A program made the translations under genes and the position numbers. A stretch of 11,991 nucleotides of DNA from Chloroflexota bacterium (lineage in GTDB: Bacteria > Chloroflexota > Anaerolineae > J102): positions 1-11,991 of the forward strand of contig PIVW01000144.1 of assembly GCA_003353825.1 (NCBI GenBank), given 5' to 3'. How positions within the stretch are numbered: the stretch's first letter is position 1; each line of letters opens with the position of its first letter. Below, piece by piece: positions 1 to 5,026 of this stretch. The notes beneath the pieces are model-generated. The model saw only the letters and a program-made list of their open reading frames with translations. It was not told where the DNA came from and did not search any database.

Positions 1-13
1 TAATATCTATCAT

Positions 14-77
14 GAGCAGATTGTCCTTTGTTTTTCAGATTGAATCTGGTTGCAAAAAACAATTATACAATCTGCTC
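14..77. repeat. Nested inverted repeat / large hairpin
   Basis: Three nested complementary arm pairs are visible. The outer arms are GAGCAGATTGT (14-24) and ACAATCTGCTC (67-77), a perfect 11-bp match. The middle arms are TTGTTTTT (28-35) and AAAAACAA (55-62). The inner arms are CAGATT (36-41) and AATCTG (43-48) around a single G. Together they could fold a ~64-nt interrupted hairpin as RNA or cruciform DNA. No recognised family fits. It could be a gene-end structure from beyond the left edge, a palindromic repeat element, or part of the mobile-element debris that follows. Confidence 0.6.
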
Positions 78-138
78 TGTCTTTCTCATTAGCTCAAATG
101 TTCGGCGAAGGTATTGTTAGTGTAACTGGTTTTTACGG

Positions 139-191
139 CGCGGTATGTAAACCAGTTAACACCACCGGTGTAAACCACTTTACATACCGCG
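139..191. repeat. 53-bp imperfect palindrome
   Basis: Two 25-bp arms (139-163 and 167-191) flank a 3-bp centre at 164-166. The outer 13 bp (CGCGGTATGTAAA and its complement) match perfectly, and 21 of 25 positions match overall. A further copy of AACTGGTTT (124-132) is complementary to AAACCAGTT (149-157), which gives an alternative fold. The size and symmetry suit a protein-binding site, a recombination site or a palindromic repeat, but nothing in the sequence decides between these. Confidence 0.6.
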
Positions 192-221
192 TAAAGGCAA
201 TTCCATTTAACGCCTGCAACA

Positions 222-284
222 CCCCACTTTTGCTGGCAAATTCGTGCGGCCACTTTTGCAAATCAGGCCAATCCCCACTTTTCG
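222..284 (+). repeat. Three spaced direct repeats, IS21-end-like remnant
   Basis: Near-identical 12-mers occur at 222-233 (CCCCACTTTTGC), 248-259 (GGCCACTTTTGC) and 273-284 (CCCCACTTTTCG), spaced 26 and 25 bp apart. Multiple spaced terminal repeats with a CCCC-then-T-rich core are typical of IS21-family ends, where IstA binds. No istA or istB coding sequence is visible nearby, so at most this is a leftover end of such an element. The family assignment rests on resemblance alone. Confidence 0.4.
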
Positions 285-617
285 TCCTCACTTCTCCTAT
301 AGTTGATGCCTTATTTGTGCGTTCTCATCCCCGACTCGATTCTATTCAGATCCATGATTGCGGCCATGACCGAGCCTTATACGGAAGCATTGTCTCAGTC
401 TCGGATGCCAGCTTCAACCAGGTGCTGCACACCCTGCCTAACGAAGGCCTGACAGAAGCGAGACTTAATGCGTCACCGATGCAGAGGGATTGCGGCGACG
501 TGCCACACCGTAACAACGCCTTGAGAAACCGAAAGAACTCAAGCGAGTACGATCTTTAGTGGATTGCATCTCACGATCTCTAACCCTTCACCTACCACCG
601 TATTCGATGTTTTTCCC
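285..617. other. Gene-free stretch
   Basis: No protein family, RNA gene or clear terminator was recognised on either strand. An open frame running through 50-559 exists, but its translation crosses the palindrome and the repeats and has a composition unlike a protein, so it is not annotated. Confidence 0.5.
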
Positions 618-2090
618 TCAAGACCCTTCAGCAACGGCCCTCTCCTTCCTGGCTTTATGCTCTTGCCAACCTAAGCGCAAGGCAATGGCCAGACCCACGG
701 CGACCAGAAGGGCGGCCATGAGAAACTGATCGGTCAGGGCTGAAACGAGATGGCCGGCCTGGGAGTTGTTGATATCGACTTGTTCGCCGCTGTGATAAAC
801 CAGGCGAGCGGCAAAAAATGCGCCCAAGAGGGCGATGCCCGTACTTTGACCCAGGACTCGAGTCATGCTGAGCATGCCGGATGCAACACCCAGGCGAGCA
901 CGTGGCGCCGCACTCATAATGGCGGTGTTGTTGGGGCTCTGGAAAATGGCCATCCCTATACCAACCGGCAGCAAAGCCAGAAAAAATCCTAATAACTGAG
1001 TGCCGGTATTAAGCGTCATAAGCGCCAGATACCCTGTCATTAAAATGGCGAGGCCAATGATGCTTACCGGCCGGGTACCGTAACGGTCGGAGAGTGTGCC
1101 GGAAATCGGCGCCAAAATGCCCAATACCAGGGGCACGACAGCCATTGCCAACCCCACCTGTTGCTGATTCAGCCCCATGCCCAATTCTAAATAAAAGGGC
1201 AACAGCAAGACAACGGCCGAGATGGCGGCGAAGGTCAGAAAACCGGTGAGCAGGTTGAGGCTGAAATCACTGTTTTGAAGCAGGGATAAATCGACCATAG
1301 GACAACTTGTAGTGCGTTCCACCCACACAAAAGCCCCCAATGTAATGACCGACAGTGCAAACAATGCCACTGTTGATAGTGATAAAAAGCCATTGACCTG
1401 TCCGAATGTCATCGAAAGTGAGAACGTCAGCAGCGCCACTCCAACCAACAGAGCGCCAAGGTAATCGAAGCGTTCCCCACCTTCTTTCGGTTTCAAGGGT
1501 GGTACATAAACCCACACCAGGATCAGCGCCAGGATGCCGATGGGCAGATTGACAAAGAATATCCAGCGCCAATCAAGGTATTGCAAAATGATCCCTCCCA
1601 GCGCCGGTCCCAAGGCGATCCCAAGAGAGATGATACCACCCGAAATACCAATTGCTTTGCCGCGTTCATACGCCGGCCAGGTCTCGGTAACAATAGCCAC
1701 GCCCAAAGCCATCATCATGGCCGCACCAATCGACTGGATGAAACGAAAAACGATCAACCAATAAACACCTGGAGACAACCCGCAAAGCACCGATCCAGCC
1801 ACAAACAAAACGAGGCCTGAAGCGAAAACTCGTTTCTTACCGACCATATCACCCAACCGCCCCATACTCAACATGAGCACTGCTAACCCCAACAGATAGG
1901 AAAGCACTACCCATTGGATGGTAGCGAACTCGGTCTGAAGCTCGCGCGTCAGCGTCGGCAGCGCTACATTGACGATAGTGCCATCAATGGAACTCATGAG
2001 CAGCGAGATACCAATCGCTGCAAGAATCCACCATTTACGCGTGTGTTGCTCCTCTGGCATCGGTTTTAGTGCTTTGGTGTACGAGGTCAT
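618..2090 (-). CDS. MFS drug:H+ antiporter, DHA2 (EmrB/QacA) type
   Basis: This is an integral inner-membrane exporter, 490 aa, the usual length for the 14-TM DHA2 family, which expels drugs or other hydrophobic compounds in exchange for protons. After a short charged N-terminus the hydrophobic segments run from about residue 20 to 472. Family signatures are present: SSIDGTIVNVALP (33-45, motif D1), GRLGDMVGKKR (77-87, motif A), a motif C-like GISGG...GPALGG (148-166) and DWRWIFFVNLPIG (173-185). The ATG at 2090 has no clear ribosome binding site, and Met11 (2060) is an alternative start. The gene stands alone, with a 12-bp palindrome about 60 bp upstream that could be a repressor operator. 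The substrate cannot be told from sequence; the family is certain. Confidence 0.93.
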   Translation of the reverse strand: MTSYTKALKPMPEEQHTRKWWILAAIGISLLMSSIDGTIVNVALPTLTRELQTEFATIQWVVLSYLLGLAVLMLSMGRLGDMVGKKRVFASGLVLFVAGSVLCGLSPGVYWLIVFRFIQSIGAAMMMALGVAIVTETWPAYERGKAIGISGGIISLGIALGPALGGIILQYLDWRWIFFVNLPIGILALILVWVYVPPLKPKEGGERFDYLGALLVGVALLTFSLSMTFGQVNGFLSLSTVALFALSVITLGAFVWVERTTSCPMVDLSLLQNSDFSLNLLTGFLTFAAISAVVLLLPFYLELGMGLNQQQVGLAMAVVPLVLGILAPISGTLSDRYGTRPVSIIGLAILMTGYLALMTLNTGTQLLGFFLALLPVGIGMAIFQSPNNTAIMSAAPRARLGVASGMLSMTRVLGQSTGIALLGAFFAARLVYHSGEQVDINNSQAGHLVSALTDQFLMAALLVAVGLAIALRLGWQEHKARKERAVAEGS

Positions 2091-2110
2091 AGCCGTTCAT
2101 GATAACGCAG

Positions 2111-2381
2111 TCACTCATCAGCCGCCAAAACAAAAAACGCCAACACACGTTTACATGTAAATACACCTGTACTGCCGGCGCCCAGCCCATAATCGGGCCG
2201 TTCCTCTAGCTGTTCGTTGACCTGCGCCAGTTCTATATTCTGCTTCTTTGAGTTCTTGCGATAAGCACTTCTTTGTGGGCTTCATCTCCCATGTCTCCCG
2301 CGACCATTCCAACACACGTACAGCTTCAGAAACAAACTTCTCATCGTCGAGTTTGTCGCACAGATTCGCTGAAGGCGCTGT
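2111..2381 (-). pseudogene. Decayed DksA/TraR-like zinc-finger protein remnant
   Basis: Two overlapping minus-strand frames without good starts read like protein. The upstream frame (2381 down to 2151) includes DDEKFVSEAVRVLEWSRE. The second frame (2281 down to 2111) includes NIELAQVNEQLEERPDYGLG and then AGSTGVFTCKRVLAF. The LEERPDYGLG segment followed by a G-x-TG-x-x-T-x block resembles the region before the zinc finger in Chloroflexota DksA/TraR-type proteins. The C4 zinc finger is absent, a frameshift separates the two parts, and the remnant runs into the MFS upstream region. The family is judged from memory of the motif only. Confidence 0.35.
2150..2161. promoter_or_regulatory. Possible operator palindrome upstream of the MFS gene
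   Basis: TTTACATGTAAA is a perfect 12-bp palindrome lying 60-71 bp upstream of the exporter's start codon. Sites of this sort often bind TetR- or MarR-type repressors that control drug exporters. No regulator gene is present in the window and no strong -35/-10 pair was found for this gene, so the role is inferred. Confidence 0.3.
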
Positions 2382-2492
2382 CTAGATATTTTACTTCATC
2401 TGATTTGCATTGCCAGTCTGTGTGGCACACCAATACACGATGAATTTACTGTGAGATCTTGACCCCAGTATGCCAGAGATCGCAAACCCTGG

Positions 2493-2520
2493 CAAGTGAT
2501 TTATGCCAAGTGATTTATGT
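2493..2520. repeat. 14-bp tandem repeat, two copies
   Basis: CAAGTGATTTATGC (2493-2506) is followed directly by CAAGTGATTTATGT (2507-2520), with 13 of 14 bases identical, and then by CAA, the start of a third unit. Read on the minus strand each unit carries a TTGACA- or TTGGCA-like hexamer, but no matching -10 element follows, so a promoter role is doubtful. Confidence 0.6.
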
Positions 2521-2838
2521 CAACTAATTGCGGTTTCTGATCTGTGTCTATCTGTCCACTCACACCCAACCCTGTCGTCACGTTTCGTCTGGATGGTGGG
2601 CGGGATACGGTCGTTCTCCTGTTCGCATTGAGGAGGATCGTAGCGGCCCTTCTACACCACTCATAGCCAGTTGCTGGAACATGGCGTCGATTTCTGCGTG
2701 CGGAGCAGACAATTTTCGATATCTGTTCAATACTTTAGACTCCCCTGAAAAAAGGTCTAAACAAGCAGTGAAGGCCGAGACAACAGCAAAAATGATGAGG
2801 TCTGGACGCGCTTTTCCTCGTGAAACCCTATGTTTTCC

Positions 2839-2865
2839 TCTGCGATCTCTGCGTCCTTTGCGGTA
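2839..2865. repeat. 9-bp imperfect tandem repeat
   Basis: TCTGCGATC, TCTGCGTCC and TTTGCGGTA follow one another with a 9-bp period. This resembles the A/C/T-rich 'ctttgcg' type intergenic repeat commonly scattered through Chloroflexota and cyanobacterial genomes. The link is by resemblance only. Confidence 0.4.
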
Positions 2866-2913
2866 ATAGGCTTATTTCATTGGACTCATTTTACAGATGA
2901 GAAGCATTGTCTG

Positions 2914-2942
2914 TTGACGCTCGCTGTCGATCACTTTATACT
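2914..2942 (+). promoter_or_regulatory. Sigma-70 promoter
   Basis: TTGACG (2914-2919), a 17-bp spacer and TATACT (2937-2942) make a near-consensus promoter. Transcription would start near 2949, about 50 bp before the GTG of the small ORF at 2999. Confidence 0.65.
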
Positions 2943-2998
2943 GACCGGTGAACAGATTGTTCTTTGACGAAGGCATTATGCAGCATTAGGAGTAAAAA

Positions 2999-3271
2999 GT
3001 GAACCTCATTCAGCGCATTCACGTCCAAGGACAAGCACATACGCACGACGAGAGTGAGGCCCATTCTCATGGCGCCCCATTCTGGGTACGCCACTACGAC
3101 AGGGTCGTCAATCTGATCACATTGGGCAGGACCAAAACCATTCACCCTAAATTGGATGCGGTCAAAGCCATTGAAATTGTTAATTATTATCAGAGACATC
3201 ATGAAGCCGCCTATTGCTCTCATCGCAAGCGTCGCTTAGCTAGACTACATGAGACCGAAATCTCGTTGTAG
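2999..3271 (+). pseudogene. Truncated N-terminus of a class I SAM methyltransferase, His-rich
   Basis: The 90-codon frame starts with GTG, six bases after an AGGAG ribosome binding site (2988-2992), and has a strong promoter upstream, so it is probably expressed. Residues 12-25 are rich in His, Asp and Glu (AHTHDESEAHSHG). Residues 26-46 (PFWVRHYDRVV, then NLITLGRTK) resemble the pre-core segment of small UbiE-like methyltransferases, which normally leads into the SAM-binding motif (VLDxGCGTG). That motif and the rest of the Rossmann core are missing, and the tail (47-90) has no recognised similarity. It is most simply the front of a gene that lost its body by deletion. A short functional protein cannot be excluded. 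Confidence 0.5.
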
Positions 3272-3315
3272 TAATAGGCACGCCAATAACTCGTCTAGGA
3301 CACACCCGATTGGTT

Positions 3316-3789
3316 TTAAGGCAGAACATTGATCCTGGTTATCCATTTGACCTGACGCAGGGCGCCATCTCGTTCACTGGGCACAATGAGCCGTACAAGT
3401 CCTTGTTGGCGAAACATATCCTCACCATCTATGGCATAAGCGACCAATATCAAACTTGAGCGGCCAGGTAACGACAGTTCGTCAAACTGCACCCGAGTGC
3501 CAAACCCATCCCCACTTATCACCTCGATTTGCGACCCAAGTTGGCCAGGATCTAAGAGCGATACAACAAAATCGCGCAGCAGCACGCCGCTAAAACTGAA
3601 AGGGCCAGAGGCGCCATGGCCGGTACTGACAATGTAGCAATCCGGAACGGTGGTGCGGGGCAGGTCCTGCAATTGCGAAACCCCGACTTCTATCTCTGTA
3701 CCATCAGGCCGGCCGAGCACGAAGGTCGGGTCCGCCGAGGGTGGTTCGGGATTAGGATCGTGGCGATGGGGTGCTAGAGGATCGTTCAT
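3316..3789 (-). CDS. Stand-alone oxidoreductase molybdopterin-binding domain protein
   Basis: The 157-aa protein matches the sulfite-oxidase-type molybdopterin-binding fold (Oxidored_molyb). TTVPDCYIVSTGHGASGPF (46-64) holds the only cysteine, Cys51, in the place of the molybdenum-ligating cysteine. LVRLIVPSERDGALRQVKWI followed by TRINVL (131-156) is the typical C-terminal signature. It is only the minimal domain: there is no dimerisation domain, haem domain, membrane segment or export signal, and the first ~22 residues are Pro/His/Asp-rich. It lies 39 bp downstream of the SDR gene on the same strand, so the two are probably co-transcribed. No ribosome binding site is evident before the ATG. 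Substrate and redox partner are unknown. It may bind a pterin without being an enzyme on its own. Confidence 0.8.
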   Translation of the reverse strand: MNDPLAPHRHDPNPEPPSADPTFVLGRPDGTEIEVGVSQLQDLPRTTVPDCYIVSTGHGASGPFSFSGVLLRDFVVSLLDPGQLGSQIEVISGDGFGTRVQFDELSLPGRSSLILVAYAIDGEDMFRQQGLVRLIVPSERDGALRQVKWITRINVLP

Positions 3790-3828
3790 AATTGATAGTA
3801 GGGATTGGTTGATTAGAGATTCGCCCGG

Positions 3829-4827
3829 CTAGAGATACCCCTTTTCACGAAGCCATACCTCGGTACGCCTCATACCTTCATCAAAATGGATTGCGGGTGT
3901 CCAACCGAGAACAGCACGCGCCTTCTTATTGCTAAAACTGTTGTGGCTGCTAAACGTTTTGACAACCTCTCGATTCATACTGGAGGGACGTCCCCTGATC
4001 TTGCCCTTTGCTTCGTTAAATAGGGCAAACAGGTAGGCAGCGGATCGTGGCGCCGAAAAAAAGGATGTCTTGCCCAACATTTGGCCATAGGCCTCAAAAA
4101 ACTGCCGCCAAGTCACCGGTTCGCCATCAGACAGGTTCAGGGCCTGACCCACAGCACGCTCTTCCTGTGCGCAAAGAACGAGTGCATCGACCAGGTTGTC
4201 GATATAGATTGGCTTAAAGAAATGCTTGCCGCCGTCGATCAGGATCACTTTCCCGTCGCGGACAGCTTCAAATGCTCGGATCGTAAACTGTGGCGAGCCT
4301 CGACCATAGACTTGTGAAGGCCGAGCAGATACCGCCGGCAAGTTGTGTTCACGGTGTGCTCGCCCGACCACTTCTTCGGCCTCGACCTTAGAATCATGAT
4401 AAACTCGCCCGGTCTTGCGCATTGGCGTAGTTTCATCGATACCCATCTGTTGTAACGAGCCATAAACCGCACATGAACTGAGATGCACGAATCGTTCGAC
4501 GCCTTGTTTCAGTGCAGCCTCGACCATCAGCTCTGTCCCACCAACATTCACAGCCCGCACCTCTTGCTTGCTCCCACGCTCATCTGCCCAGGCCGCGGCG
4601 TGATAAACCACCTGGCAGCCTTGTATGGCGCGCCTAACCGAAGTTGCATCCGTGATATCGCCCTGAACCACATCGACACCGAGATCAGCGAGCCACTGCC
4701 CCTTGGTAAGTGTACGCGCTAAGGCACATACTTGTACACCCTCGTCTCGCTGCAAGCGTGCTGCCAGTTGACCGCCGATAAAACCTGTTGCGCCCGTTAC
4801 AAGCACTTTTGTATCCTGATTAGTCAT
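3829..4827 (-). CDS. NAD(P)-dependent epimerase/dehydratase (extended SDR)
   Basis: This cytoplasmic extended short-chain dehydrogenase/reductase acts on a sugar nucleotide, steroid- or flavonol-like substrate; the exact reaction is not readable. Numbering from the ATG at 4827 gives 332 aa. The N-terminus carries the nucleotide motif VTGATGFIGG (about 10-19), then LSSCAVYG (about 116-123), the catalytic YHDSK (143-147) and RPSQVYG (169-175). The frame is open upstream to a GTG at 4869, but the likely promoter (-10 at 4873-4878) puts the transcript start near 4866, after that GTG. The ATG directly before the Rossmann strand is therefore preferred. It is divergent from the DinG-type gene and followed by the molybdopterin-domain gene. 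Confidence 0.88.
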   Translation of the reverse strand: MTNQDTKVLVTGATGFIGGQLAARLQRDEGVQVCALARTLTKGQWLADLGVDVVQGDITDATSVRRAIQGCQVVYHAAAWADERGSKQEVRAVNVGGTELMVEAALKQGVERFVHLSSCAVYGSLQQMGIDETTPMRKTGRVYHDSKVEAEEVVGRAHREHNLPAVSARPSQVYGRGSPQFTIRAFEAVRDGKVILIDGGKHFFKPIYIDNLVDALVLCAQEERAVGQALNLSDGEPVTWRQFFEAYGQMLGKTSFFSAPRSAAYLFALFNEAKGKIRGRPSSMNREVVKTFSSHNSFSNKKARAVLGWTPAIHFDEGMRRTEVWLREKGYL

Positions 4828-4872
4828 GTGAACTATCGTTAGCGTGGGATGCGACGCAATACGCGCCACGCC

Positions 4873-4901
4873 ATTGTATCAGCAATAAACACGCCCTCCA
4901 A
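4873..4901 (-). promoter_or_regulatory. Sigma-70 promoter of the SDR gene
   Basis: Read on the minus strand, TTGGAG (4901-4896), a 17-bp spacer and TACAAT (4878-4873) form a good promoter. The predicted start near 4866 leaves a ~39-base leader before the ATG at 4827. Confidence 0.55.
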
Positions 4902-4968
4902 TCTTTCCTACGGTCTAGCTGACCGACAATTGCTACAAACCCTAGACCCGCGACACTCGTGTTAAATC

Positions 4969-4986
4969 GCACATCTGTGCTATACT
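4969..4986 (+). promoter_or_regulatory. Extended -10 promoter with adjoining palindrome, exo-DinG gene
   Basis: TATACT (4981-4986) is preceded by TGC (4978-4980), an extended -10 element. The -35 region is poor, as extended -10 promoters allow. GCACA-TC-TGTGC (4969-4980) is a palindrome that abuts the -10 and could be an operator. The transcript would start near 4993, about 34 bases before the ATG. Confidence 0.5.
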
Positions 4987-5026
4987 GCCAGACAAAATCG
5001 AACCCCCGCAAACTGGAAATGATCTC

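Larger units (their letters stand above)
2382..2913. other. Long intergenic stretch with decayed sequence
   Basis: No intact gene is recognised. A plus-strand open frame at 2528-2866 looks unlike a real protein. On the minus strand, 2871 to 2578 is open for 97 codons without a start at its head. It contains ARPDLIIFAVVSAF and later KLSAPHAEIDAMFQQLA, which could be old coding sequence, but no family is recognised. A 7-bp inverted repeat (TTTAGAC at 2734-2740, GTCTAAA at 2755-2761) with a 14-nt loop is also present. Confidence 0.4.

Noticed and set aside
50..559. 169-codon open frame from a TTG start
   Set aside because: It runs through the 53-bp palindrome and the IS21-like repeats, has no ribosome binding site, no recognised domain and an un-protein-like composition. 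The open frame is probably chance, although its length is mildly surprising.
2734..2761. 7-bp inverted repeat as a terminator
   Set aside because: The 14-nt loop is long, the stem is AT-rich and no T-run follows on either strand, so a terminator call is not supported.
2528..2866. 112-codon plus-strand open frame
   Set aside because: No family was recognised and there is no ribosome binding site. Its C-terminal part is a translation of the 9-bp intergenic repeat.
2578..2871. 97-codon minus-strand open frame with a hydrophobic stretch and AEIDAMFQQLA
   Set aside because: There is no start codon at its head and no family was recognised. It may be old coding sequence, but this cannot be supported.
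4828..4869. GTG start 14 codons upstream for the SDR gene
   Set aside because: It would lie upstream of the predicted transcription start near 4866, and the extra residues do not belong to the fold.
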